NCBI GenBank assembly: GCA_045580775.1
Contig: JAZNOK010000092.1
Location: 1 to 40,246 of the forward strand
Length of the DNA stretch: 40,246 nt
Origin: JAZMZS01 sp045580775
GTDB taxonomy: Bacteria; Bacillota; Clostridia; Oscillospirales; CAG-272
Reading direction: 5' to 3'
Shown here: piece after piece, positions 8,577 through 16,261 of the stretch
Position numbering within the stretch: the first letter of the stretch is position 1
Layout: every line of letters begins with the position of its first letter
Program-made: the position numbers and the translations under genes
Notes under the pieces: model-generated
What the model was told of the DNA's origin: nothing
The model's input: the letters and a program-made list of their open reading frames with translations, nothing else
Database searches by the model: none

Positions 8577-8590
8577 AATTGTGTGCAATT
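8577..8590. promoter_or_regulatory. Inverted repeat upstream of the kdgK promoter
   Basis: AATTG-TGTG-CAATT is a 5+5 inverted repeat about 20 bases upstream of the -35 box, a position suiting an activator or upstream operator. Its TGTGCAAT core also occurs in the inverted repeat before msmX (22955-22966). Function is inferred only from position. Confidence 0.35.
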
Positions 8591-8986
8591 TGGGAAATCA
8601 AAGTTTAACTAAAGGAAAAAAGCCTCCTTACACGGCAATCCAAAGCCAAAAATTACAAAAAACAAAATCGGGAAATATTATAAACACACAAGAGTTTTTC
8701 TCAAAAATCATAAAATTTTGTGTACAAATATCATGTGCTTGATACGCTTTTTTTCTTTTTTGAAGACAAACATGTCACAGACTTGCGGTTTTTTGTTTGC
8801 TTTGCTGTGAGTTTATTTTTTTGTACGGTTTAGCATGCAGATAAAATATTCATGACGCGTTTTTTATGATCTATCTGGTGGGTTTCGGGCGTTTTTTCTT
8901 GTAGTCATAACGCAGGTCATGGGTGAATAAAATGTATCAGAAGAAATAAAAACACACTGATCACAGAGGAGAAAAGGGATAAAACT
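8591..8986. other. AT-rich divergent intergenic region, no gene seen
   Basis: About 400 bases between two divergent genes. I see poly-A/T tracts and no convincing coding frame, terminator or RNA motif. A sporulation-sigma-type promoter for the downstream gene would be expected here if it is spore-specific, but I could not place one with confidence. Confidence 0.4.
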
Positions 8987-10573
8987 ATGGCAGAAATCAG
9001 AACGGCTGACAGAGAGATCGAGCAGATTGACATGAAAGTTGCACCAAAAACAACACGAAAGGACCTGACATACGATGCTGTATGGTGCGAAAGTGCAGGG
9101 GATTTTACACTTCCCGATTACATGCCTGAGATCGGGAAGATGCTCTCATGCACTCCGAGGATCCTTCCTTCGGGCAAGTACATCGGCACAGACCGTGCGG
9201 AATTTTCAGGCAGCATCATATACAGCGTAATATATACAGGTGAGGACGGAGTACCTTTCTATACGACTCTTTGCGGAGAGTATGAGTACAGCGTTATGCT
9301 GGGTGCGGCATCCGAGTCGGAGGGACTTGAGATGTATGATGAGCTTGCATTGGAGAGTGTCAGCATCCGTCCATCAGGGCCGAGAAAATTTAGCGTAAAG
9401 GCAAGAATAAAGTCTGTTGTGCACGCTGTGTTCGATGTAAAACAAACCTTCCCTGAAGCTGTTATGTCGGATGATGCATCCTGCCAGCGACTGATAAAGA
9501 GCATGCCTACCGTGAGCTACTGTCATTATGAGAGCGGAGAGTTTTCTCTGAGCGAGGAGTTTAAGCTCGATGCGTCCGCCGAGGCTGAACCTGTAGGATG
9601 TGAGGGGGTAGTGTGTATATCCGAGATATCATGCATATCCGGGGCGGTTGTGTGCAGAGGAGAGGTTGAGTGCCGTGTGCTGTATTTTGATATTGAGGGC
9701 GGCAGGCGAAAACTCACTCAGGCAAAGAGAAAGCTTCGATTTGAACGGGAGATAGCTTCGGTGGGTCTTGCCGATGCGGGTGAAATGCGGGCTTACGGCA
9801 GAGTTATCAGCACCGAAATGTCAACGGCAGAGGACGGAGGAGAGCTGCTTTTGTCAGTGACGGTCAATTTATATGCAGACAGAGCAGAGCAGCGGCAGAG
9901 CAGTTTTTTGTGTGATATTTTCTCATGTGATAGCGTGTGCGATACCGAGTATGAGGATACGGAGTATCGCACAGGTGTCCTATGCAAAAACCACAACCTT
10001 TCTTTCCACGGACAGAAAAAGCTCCCTGAAGAAAACTTTGGGATGTGCAGTATATCTGATGTAAGTGCTTCTGCTCGTATAGACGAGACGGAGGTGCTGC
10101 GGCAGAGAGTACAAATAACGGGCGAGATAATTGCAGAATGCATCGTGTGCTGTGCATCGGAGGACAGCACCGAGTATTCACTTGTATCGGTGCCGATCCC
10201 GTTTAAATGTGAGATACCGCTTTCTGAGACGGCACAAAAATATGAGATGAGCATAATCACAGATGCGGCGGGTGTGCGTGCGAGAGTCGAAAAGGACAGC
10301 ATATCTGTTGATGCGGAGCTGTATCTGTCTATGCTTATCAGGGGACTGAACACCATCCAAACGGTAAAAAGTGCTGAGCCGTCAGACCAAAGCAAGCTGC
10401 GATCGACAGAAGGGATCACCGTGTATTACCCGGATAAGGGAGAAACGCTCTGGTCGGTAGCAAAAAAGCACGCAGTAGATGTGGGGGTTCTTGCAAATAT
10501 GAATGAAATAACCGTACATGCACCGGACTCTCCCCAATCTCTTGAAGGGGTCAGATCTCTGATCATTATGTAA
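8987..10573 (+). CDS. DUF3794 and LysM domain protein, SipL-like
   Basis: 528 residues, no signal peptide. The N-terminal two thirds contain repeated DUF3794-type beta-rich modules (LPDYMPEIGKMLSCTPRI near residue 43 is typical). The C-terminus (about 465-528) is a LysM-like module: an ITVYYPDKGETLWSVAKKH strand-helix followed by LANMNEI. In Clostridioides difficile the protein of this architecture, SipL, binds SpoIVA and is needed for spore coat assembly, and the length here is nearly the same. The ATG at 8987 is preceded by GAGGAG and AAAGGG stretches. It stands alone and ends at a strong terminator. It implies a sporulating lineage or one that kept spore-envelope genes (inference). Assignment by architecture is good; the exact partner is unproven. 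Confidence 0.8.
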   Translation: MAEIRTADREIEQIDMKVAPKTTRKDLTYDAVWCESAGDFTLPDYMPEIGKMLSCTPRILPSGKYIGTDRAEFSGSIIYSVIYTGEDGVPFYTTLCGEYEYSVMLGAASESEGLEMYDELALESVSIRPSGPRKFSVKARIKSVVHAVFDVKQTFPEAVMSDDASCQRLIKSMPTVSYCHYESGEFSLSEEFKLDASAEAEPVGCEGVVCISEISCISGAVVCRGEVECRVLYFDIEGGRRKLTQAKRKLRFEREIASVGLADAGEMRAYGRVISTEMSTAEDGGELLLSVTVNLYADRAEQRQSSFLCDIFSCDSVCDTEYEDTEYRTGVLCKNHNLSFHGQKKLPEENFGMCSISDVSASARIDETEVLRQRVQITGEIIAECIVCCASEDSTEYSLVSVPIPFKCEIPLSETAQKYEMSIITDAAGVRARVEKDSISVDAELYLSMLIRGLNTIQTVKSAEPSDQSKLRSTEGITVYYPDKGETLWSVAKKHAVDVGVLANMNEITVHAPDSPQSLEGVRSLIIM

Positions 10574-10649
10574 CTGTAATGTAATTGCCGATTTGCTTTG
10601 GTCGGGGATGCTCTTTTGGGGTTCTCGCTGCTTCGGTTTTTGGCAGATT

Positions 10650-10690
10650 CAAAACAAGCCGCCGGCATAGCATGTCGGCGGCTTGTTTTG
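10650..10690 (+). terminator. Strong bidirectional terminator
   Basis: A perfect 15-bp inverted repeat (10650-10664 with 10676-10690) with a GC-rich core, A-run before and T-run after, directly downstream of the DUF3794/LysM gene. Confidence 0.9.
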
Positions 10691-10763
10691 CGTTATTGTG
10701 CGGTCGGTTTCTTTTTTATATTTGAGGCTGTGCCTCACTACAGTTTATTCTTCAAAATAGCGT

Positions 10764-10792
10764 TTGACACATTCTCTTTTGTATGATACTAT
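10764..10792 (+). promoter_or_regulatory. Probable promoter of the glycerate kinase gene
   Basis: TTGACA (10764-10769) with TACTAT after 17 bases (10787-10792). A better TATAAT (10790-10795) lies at 20 bases, so the exact -10 is uncertain. Confidence 0.6.
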
Positions 10793-10835
10793 AATGTGTA
10801 GCTGATAGTACTTAAAAGCTGTTTTGGAGGGAAAA

Positions 10836-11945
10836 ATGAAAGTTCTTATCTGTCCCGATTCTTACAAGGGCACAGCAGAAGCGTCTGAGGCTGCCTGTGC
10901 GATAAGAGATGGCATCATGGATGCTGTGCCTGAAACCGAGTGTACTCTTCTTCCCATAGCTGACGGTGGAGAGGGGAGCGTGTCGGCGGTTGCGAACGCT
11001 GTAGGTGCTGAGTGGATGTATGCGGATGTATGCGGCCCTTACGGAGAGAGCGTGAGGGCAAAGTATGCATTATGCGGCAGCCGTGCCTATATAGAGATGG
11101 CAGAGGTAAGCGGGATATGCCTTTCACAGAGAAGAGACCCCGAGCTTGCTTCCACGTACGGAACAGGGGAGCTCATGGCGGATGCATTACATCACGGGGC
11201 GACCGAACTTGTAATATTCATCGGTGGATCCGCTACATGCGACGGCGGTATGGGAATGGCAGCGGCACTCGGATATCGCTTTCTTGATGCTGATGGAAAA
11301 GAGCTGTATCCCTGTGGGAAAAGCATGGGATCGGTCAGAGATATTATCTCTCCGAGTATAGACCCTCTCGGCGGTGCGGTTGTGTACTGTGCGTGCGATG
11401 TTACAAATCCCATGTACGGAGAGCAGGGGGCGGCGTTCGTTTTTGCCCCTCAGAAGGGAGCCGACCGTGAATGCGTGCTCAGGCTTGACAGCGGTCTTAA
11501 ACAATTTGCTAATGCTATTGAAAACAGCCTTGGCATAGACGTTCATACTATCCCGGGCGGCGGTGCGGCACGAGGCCTTGGGGCAGGGTTGTATGCCTTC
11601 GCAGGTGCACGGATGCGAGGCGGATTTGAACTTATATCGGATGCTCTTTCGCTTGAGAAGAGAATATCCGAGACAGATATAGTTATCACCGGCGAGGGGT
11701 GCACGGATCGACAGAGCATGATGGGAAAGGTCGTCGGGCATATCGCCGACCTGTCAAAAAAATACAACAAGAGATGCATAGCACTCAGCGGAATTATAAA
11801 AGATTCGGAAGAGATATTGCGGATGGGTATGTACCGCTTGTATTCTTCGTCTGAGTACGCACCGTCGATCGAACAGTCTATGCAGTTTGCGTGCAAATAT
11901 ATCAGGATGGCAGCTTATGATGCCGCCGCGGATATACTCGGATGA
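10836..11945 (+). CDS. Glycerate kinase (GlxK/GarK family)
   Basis: 369 residues from the ATG at 10836, six bases after GGAGGG; a TTG start four codons upstream would overlap that ribosome site. Landmarks of the family are KVLICPDSYKG at the N-terminus, PIADGGEG, STYGTGEL, IGGSATCDGGMGMA, CDVTNP, GAAFVFAPQKGA, PGGGAARGLGAGL and ITGEG. It phosphorylates D-glycerate, feeding glycolysis, in the cytosol. It is a single-gene unit. Its last 65 residues have a diverged duplicate in the chimeric pseudogene at 13161-13418. The terminators after the two also resemble each other, which suggests an old duplication of this locus. Confidence 0.93.
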   Translation: MKVLICPDSYKGTAEASEAACAIRDGIMDAVPETECTLLPIADGGEGSVSAVANAVGAEWMYADVCGPYGESVRAKYALCGSRAYIEMAEVSGICLSQRRDPELASTYGTGELMADALHHGATELVIFIGGSATCDGGMGMAAALGYRFLDADGKELYPCGKSMGSVRDIISPSIDPLGGAVVYCACDVTNPMYGEQGAAFVFAPQKGADRECVLRLDSGLKQFANAIENSLGIDVHTIPGGGAARGLGAGLYAFAGARMRGGFELISDALSLEKRISETDIVITGEGCTDRQSMMGKVVGHIADLSKKYNKRCIALSGIIKDSEEILRMGMYRLYSSSEYAPSIEQSMQFACKYIRMAAYDAAADILG

Positions 11946-12003
11946 TAATTTTTCTTGGCTTAAATCAAGGTGTATAAGATCCTGAAAAGATGATACGAAA
12001 AAT

Positions 12004-12036
12004 GCCGCCTCGGGCAGGGAACCTGCTCGGGGCGGC
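12004..12036. terminator. Bidirectional terminator after glycerate kinase
   Basis: A 15-bp stem (12004-12018 with 12022-12036, two G-U pairs, three-base loop). The U-run is clearer on the minus strand (ATTTTT), facing the truncated gene on that side. It is similar in sequence to the hairpin at 13422-13450. Confidence 0.85.
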
Positions 12037-12040
12037 GTGA

Positions 12041-12524
12041 TTATTACTGAGGATACCTTGACCGTGGGGTTGCTTTTTCCGTCATTGCCGGATGCACGCA
12101 TGGCTACTTTGGTTCCGGTGGAGTTTGTGAAGATGTTGTATCCGGAGTAGCCGTGGATGAGCTCTTTTGCGTTATCCAATTCGCAAAAAGCAACCAATCC
12201 CACTGCCGTTTGCACATTGTATAGGTCAACTTCAACGACATAATCGGTCATGCTTTTGACGGCGGGATCCTTCCCCGAATAGAGAATAAATGCATTAGTG
12301 CTTTTTGCGTATGACTGCAGTTTTGCTTTTCCTTCGGAAACGAAAAATTTTCCGTTATATTGCTTGAAGTCCGAGAGAGAATCGGGAGCGTCGAAGGTGT
12401 TTTTGTAAACCTCAGTCTTTGAAGAAGTGTCGATAGCGGTCACCGGTGTTGCACCGTAAGCTGATAAGCACATTGAACATATCAGTGATGCACAAATGAT
12501 AACAAGAGAACATAGTCTTTTCAT
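12041..12524 (-). pseudogene. Truncated secreted-protein gene (N-terminal fragment)
   Basis: It begins at an ATG (12524) with a GGAGGT-like ribosome site and encodes a clear signal peptide (MKRLCSLVIICASL ... LSAYGA). A beta-rich region follows (YKNTFDAPDSLSDFKQYNGK, VVEVDLYNVQTAVGLVA, GYSGYNIFTNSTGTKVAMR) resembling concanavalin/laminin-like carbohydrate-associated modules of Clostridia. After about 160 codons the frame runs straight into the terminator stem at 12036 and on through the 3' end of glycerate kinase with no sensible ending. A TAATAA pair stands just before the terminator but one frame off (12041-12046). The simplest reading is an internal deletion that removed the rest of the gene and left start and end out of frame. 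I do not recognise the full-length parent. Confidence 0.6.
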
Positions 12525-12658
12525 TTATATGTAACCTCCGCACGGACGATGTTTGATCATATTATAACGTAAGATATGAACGCTTGTCACCGGTGTCGGA
12601 TACTAAAAACGGTAGTCGGATATTAAACAATGATATAAGTTGTTCTGTGAAAAAGTCA

Positions 12659-12693
12659 CTCAAAGACAGCTTGCTCTCGAAAGTGCCTTTGAG
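12659..12693 (-). terminator. Terminator of the small tail-anchored gene
   Basis: CTCAAAG (12659-12665) pairs with CTTTGAG (12687-12693), with further imperfect pairing inside. On the minus strand it is followed by GACTTTTTC. Confidence 0.6.
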
Positions 12694-12709
12694 TGCTATT
12701 TTACTGCTA

Positions 12710-12982
12710 TTATCTTTTGAGTTTCGTGCGGAATATTACGCAGAGCATGCACATGAGTATGAGCACTATGAGCATGAGCTTGAGCAGATTGCAGTCTATA
12801 TCAAGTTTGAACAGAGCCTGTGCACACGGGGATCTGCCAGAGAGTTTTGTATAATACTGCGAACTTACCGTTATCTGCTTTTTCATTCTCGGCGAGAGCC
12901 GTGCTGCCTTTTTGTACATCTTTTTTGTGTCTGCGGCAGCTTCTGAAAGATCGGACACAGCATGCCTTATTTCTGTATGCAT
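12710..12982 (-). CDS. Small protein with C-terminal membrane segment, unknown function
   Basis: 90 residues. The ATG at 12982 has a very good ribosome site (GGAGGT, seven bases away) and the gene is followed by its own terminator, so I regard it as real. The N-terminal half is charged and probably helical (MHTEIRHAVSDLSEAAADTK). The C-terminal third is one hydrophobic segment (LLKLMLIVLILMCMLCVIF) with a basic tail, so it is predicted to be a tail-anchored or single-pass membrane protein. It is divergent from the recG-derived chimera at 13161. Its first 32 residues are repeated almost exactly in the broken copy at 18119-18331, which is divergent from the intact recG. No family recognised. 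Confidence 0.55.
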   Translation of the reverse strand: MHTEIRHAVSDLSEAAADTKKMYKKAARLSPRMKKQITVSSQYYTKLSGRSPCAQALFKLDIDCNLLKLMLIVLILMCMLCVIFRTKLKR

Positions 12983-13193
12983 TTGATAGACCTCCGAGCA
13001 AAGATGGTTCGCTATTTGAAAACAGATCGTTTTCGTATTTATTGTTCCACCAAAGTGATGATATTATCTCGGCAAATATTGTTTTTTTGAAAAAATCTAT
13101 TTGTTTTAGGTTGCGATTGTTGTATTAATGAAAAAATGTCAGAGCGAAAAGAGGCGTGCGGTGATGACTCTGTCAAGCAGTATTACAGAGCTC
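12885..13193. repeat. Copy A of a duplicated recG-upstream segment
   Basis: About 309 bases aligning with 18234-18543. By eye there are roughly a dozen mismatches in the first 230 bases and more beyond. The copy covers the 5' half of the divergent small gene, the intergenic promoter region and the first codons of recG. In this copy the recG -10 (TATAATG) has become TATTAATG and the ribosome site AAAGGAGG is degraded. Confidence 0.9.
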
Positions 13194-13418
13194 GGACACG
13201 GAGATACTGCTGCACTTTCGCAAAAGTATCGAAAGCGATGTGTGGAGATAGGAGGAATGGTAAAGGACAAAGAAAAGCTCGCAGAGAAGGGAATAGACCG
13301 CTCGTATTCATCATCAGCCTATGCTCAGTCAATAGAGCATTCGAGAAATAATGCGTGCGAATATATAAGCATTGCTGCACACGATGCCGCAATGGATATA
13401 ATCCGATCACGCAATTAA
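13161..13418 (+). pseudogene. Chimeric remnant: recG start fused to glycerate kinase end
   Basis: An 85-codon open frame from the GTG at 13161, in the position of the recG start codon. Residues 2-11 (MTLSSSITEL) equal the RecG N-terminus. The next eight (GHGDTAAL) match RecG residues 53-60 (RHGDVAAL), as if 42 codons were deleted between two GAGCT repeats. The remaining 65 residues (SQKYRKRC ... AYAQSIEHS ... AAHDAAMDI) match the C-terminus of the glycerate kinase at 10836-11945 at roughly half the positions. The stop codon is followed by a glycerate-kinase-like terminator. Neither half retains an active site, so any product would have no RecG or kinase activity. The open frame may be chance, or it may be a newly formed small gene. 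Confidence 0.8.
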
Positions 13419-13421
13419 AAG

Positions 13422-13450
13422 ACCGCCCCGGGCAGTTTGCTCGGGGCGGT
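13422..13450. terminator. Bidirectional terminator
   Basis: A 13-bp stem (13422-13434 with 13438-13450) and a three-base loop. The T-run on the minus side (CTTTT) serves the AraC gene. It resembles the hairpin after the intact glycerate kinase. Confidence 0.85.
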
Positions 13451-13467
13451 TTATGTCATGGATGCAT

Positions 13468-14346
13468 TTATTCTTCTTTGTTTCTTTTTGCAGCAGAGCG
13501 GTAGGTTCCCGGGGTCAATCCCGTAGTTTTTTTAAAAGCACTGTAAAAGTATTTTTCTCCCTCAAAGCCTACACGGTGTCCGATCTCGGCTATTGTGAGT
13601 GTGCTGTGCCTGAGCAGATTTTTTGCACTTTCGATACGCTTTTCTATTATGTACTTGTGCGGCGTTTGACCGAAAGTACCCGAGAATATTGAAATCAGGT
13701 TGCTTTTTGATATATAAAAATAATTGCAGATAGACTCGAGATCAATGCTTGAGCTAATATTTTCGTTTATGTATTGACGAATTTCAAAGGTAAGCTCTAC
13801 AGGATCTTTTTTTATTCTCGGAGGTGATTTCAGACAGAGCAGAATCTCGCACACCTTTACCGCTATAATGTCGAGCTTTCGTGAGTGCGGGATGTTCGTT
13901 TTGACAAGCGTATTGTGTATAAACTCTATTTCTGCTGATATATCTCGGTGAAGTATGTTTACTGGAGAGGTTATTTTCAATCCCTCAACCATTGAGGCGA
14001 CGAGCGTTCCGTCAAGATTTATGAACAGTTTGTTGAATGGGTCGTTTGAATCAGAGTAATAACAGTGAGGAGCGGCAGGAGTCAGAAGGTAAAAATCCCC
14101 CGCACCGACCTCGTACTTTTTTCCTTCGCACTCAATATAGCCTTTGCCGCTTTTTATATATTCCAGCACGTATATTCCCGTGTTGCAGTAGCGTTCGTTA
14201 AAGGACAGCTGTTCCTTGTCTCTTTCCATATAATAATACGGATCGGGATAGGTCTCTCCTGCGACTCGGATGTTGAATATTGTATCTGCACCGGAGCGAT
14301 CGTAGCATTCGTATATCTTGTGCTCCTTGTCATGTCTGTTTTTCAT
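13468..14346 (-). CDS. AraC-family transcriptional regulator
   Basis: 292 residues. The N-terminal half is a cupin-like sensor domain (GKGYIECEGKKYEVGAGDFYLLTPAAPHCY, about 70-100). The C-terminal 100 residues hold the two AraC helix-turn-helix motifs (LESICNYFYISKSNLISIF and TIAEIGHRVGFEGEKYFYSAFKK, ending in the typical TPGTYR). A GGGGGAAAT ribosome site precedes the ATG. It is the last gene of a three-gene minus-strand unit after the solute-binding and sialidase-fold lipoprotein genes, with 13 bases between it and the latter. It most likely controls that unit in response to its sugar ligand (inference). Confidence 0.92.
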   Translation of the reverse strand: MKNRHDKEHKIYECYDRSGADTIFNIRVAGETYPDPYYYMERDKEQLSFNERYCNTGIYVLEYIKSGKGYIECEGKKYEVGAGDFYLLTPAAPHCYYSDSNDPFNKLFINLDGTLVASMVEGLKITSPVNILHRDISAEIEFIHNTLVKTNIPHSRKLDIIAVKVCEILLCLKSPPRIKKDPVELTFEIRQYINENISSSIDLESICNYFYISKSNLISIFSGTFGQTPHKYIIEKRIESAKNLLRHSTLTIAEIGHRVGFEGEKYFYSAFKKTTGLTPGTYRSAAKRNKEE

Positions 14347-14359
14347 ATTTCCCCCAAGA

Positions 14360-16231
14360 TCAACCTAACGATACAGGTATCCAGGTGCTCTTGTCAGCTA
14401 CGTCCGTTCCGTCAATTGTGTCAGTAATCAGCTTGCCGGATGCTTTGTCGCGGTTTTGCATAGATATGTTGACAGCAAGATCAGACCCTTGTGCATTTGC
14501 ATACGTTTTATTTATTGCTATCTCGTATACGACGCCCTTATCTTTGTCTGATGGGTCTGATACTGTACCGCATACGCTGACTGATGCACTTACGTCTGCG
14601 GTGCAGTCTATGTTTGAAAAACGCTTTGTGCCCGGATCGTACTTTGTGGCACTGAGCTTGGTATCCGGGGCAACCTTTATAGTATAAAATCCCCCCTGAG
14701 TACCGTCGTCTATAATCACGGAAATGCTGTCAGAGCTCTCAATATATTCGTCAAGCCTTTCGGCCAGAATGTATATTTTTTCGTCATCGTGAGCAAAGCG
14801 TATTGAGCACTGTGCCTGAGAGTCGCTGCCGACAAACCATGCCTCGTCTGCTGTCCAGTCATTACCGTTTCCGTCGAGGACAGGGGTGCTTTTTTGTGCG
14901 TTGATCTTGTGGTTGAGATATAGACGCGTGAGATACAGCCCGTAGGTCTGCTTGCCTATGGTCATGACACAGGAATGAGAACCGTCAACCTCGACTGAGC
15001 CCCAATGGCCTGCTTTGTCAAAGACATCGGTTTGAGTACGCCATGTTTTGGCACTTGAGTCTCCGAGTCTGTAGTAGAAGGTGCCTGACCAGTGGTAGGT
15101 GAGCACCGTCTCACCCGAGAGAAATTGCCTGATATAAGGACCAGCTCCCGAGAATGCGTTGTGTATGGCATCTGCGGGCCCGGGCTGGTCGATTTTGAGC
15201 GATACATCGGCAAAAGCGTTTTTTGAATAAGCAAAGCCGAGAGAAAAAATCTTATCTACAGTATTGCCGGATTTTTGATTTATCTGCTCCTCTACCGCAA
15301 GCACGGTAGTTCCGTTGTTGAGAACGGTAGCTACCGGCATCTGGTCGGTCATTCTCAGCATTCCGTCCTCCATGCCCAGATAACGCTGTGCTATTATTTG
15401 TGCCGCCCAGGGAGACTCGGTTACGTTTGGAGTCCAGGTTGCACCGTTGTCAGCAGAGCTTAGCATACCTACTACACCGTATCTATTGTCAAAGCCGTAT
15501 AGCTCTACACTTTGTGCGGTAGAGGTAAACATGAGCTTTACTTCTTCTGTGCCGGTAGAAAGAAGGGAGGGCTCCCAGTTTGTGCCTTTGTATACGGTCT
15601 TTTGTTCTGACCAGGTTTTTCCTCCGTCGTCTGAGTATCTGACCGCTATTCCGTTTTTGCCGATATCGGAGGAATACGAACTTGACGAGCGGTAAGAGCA
15701 GACGGCTATTATTCTGCCGTTTGGCATCTGTACAGCATCAGGAGTCATGTAGAGCTTTGTCTCTCCGTCAAGCTGCACACTGCCGAATATTTCCGTAGGA
15801 GCGGAAAATCTACCTATATCAGAGGCAAAGGCTACGTACACGCTTCCGCCGTAGTCGCCGTTGTGAAAGATAAGCATGTATCTTCCGTCGTTGAGTTTTT
15901 TGACTCTCGGATAATAACCATTTATGCCGAGAGCCGCAATGCCCTCGTAGGTGTTATAGTCCCGAGCGTTCTCTTCAAGGCAGCTTTTATCCCAGACGTC
16001 CTTATGAGAGTCGGGGGAGTGCTCCTTTGTGTTAAGCTCGGAGAACGCGTGTATGTACACGTCAGGGATCTCGGTTGTGCTGTCAGTCGTATCCTCTGCT
16101 GCGGAACTGTCGGTCTGAAGATTCGTGTCCGACGGCACGTCAGTGCCGCCTGAGCAGGCACAGCAGAGCAGGACAAGCAGAAGAGCCGATGCGAGCGAAA
16201 GAAAGTGTTTTGATAGGTTGTTCTTTTTCAT
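14360..16231 (-). CDS. Sialidase-superfamily (BNR/Asp-box) lipoprotein with C-terminal CBM9-like domain
   Basis: 623 residues. A type II-like signal ends in LLCCAC (Cys24 or Cys26 the likely lipidated residue), followed by a Ser/Thr/Asp linker. Residues about 85-430 form a six-bladed propeller type domain with two Asp boxes (SDDGGKTW at 200-207 and SADNGATW at 259-266). Residues about 440-623 look like a CBM9/DOMON carbohydrate-binding domain (DGNGNDWTADEAW, IYILAERLDEYI, SVIIDD). The surface-anchored enzyme would trim exposed glycans. The fold covers true sialidases (GH33) but also exo-arabinanases (GH93) and others. I do not see a clear sialidase FRIP motif, so the substrate is left open. 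The solute-binding protein gene is 30 bases upstream, suggesting import of the product. Confidence 0.8.
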   Translation of the reverse strand: MKKNNLSKHFLSLASALLLVLLCCACSGGTDVPSDTNLQTDSSAAEDTTDSTTEIPDVYIHAFSELNTKEHSPDSHKDVWDKSCLEENARDYNTYEGIAALGINGYYPRVKKLNDGRYMLIFHNGDYGGSVYVAFASDIGRFSAPTEIFGSVQLDGETKLYMTPDAVQMPNGRIIAVCSYRSSSSYSSDIGKNGIAVRYSDDGGKTWSEQKTVYKGTNWEPSLLSTGTEEVKLMFTSTAQSVELYGFDNRYGVVGMLSSADNGATWTPNVTESPWAAQIIAQRYLGMEDGMLRMTDQMPVATVLNNGTTVLAVEEQINQKSGNTVDKIFSLGFAYSKNAFADVSLKIDQPGPADAIHNAFSGAGPYIRQFLSGETVLTYHWSGTFYYRLGDSSAKTWRTQTDVFDKAGHWGSVEVDGSHSCVMTIGKQTYGLYLTRLYLNHKINAQKSTPVLDGNGNDWTADEAWFVGSDSQAQCSIRFAHDDEKIYILAERLDEYIESSDSISVIIDDGTQGGFYTIKVAPDTKLSATKYDPGTKRFSNIDCTADVSASVSVCGTVSDPSDKDKGVVYEIAINKTYANAQGSDLAVNISMQNRDKASGKLITDTIDGTDVADKSTWIPVSLG

Positions 16232-16261
16232 TTGGATACTGCCTTTTCAATCGTTGTAGAT

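Noticed and set aside
12584..12946. A 120-codon plus-strand frame over the small tail-anchored gene
   Set aside because: No ribosome site, and the opposite strand has a strong ribosome site, terminator and plausible protein topology.
13161..13418. A toxin, antitoxin or phage-type small gene
   Set aside because: Its sequence is explained by recG and glycerate kinase segments.
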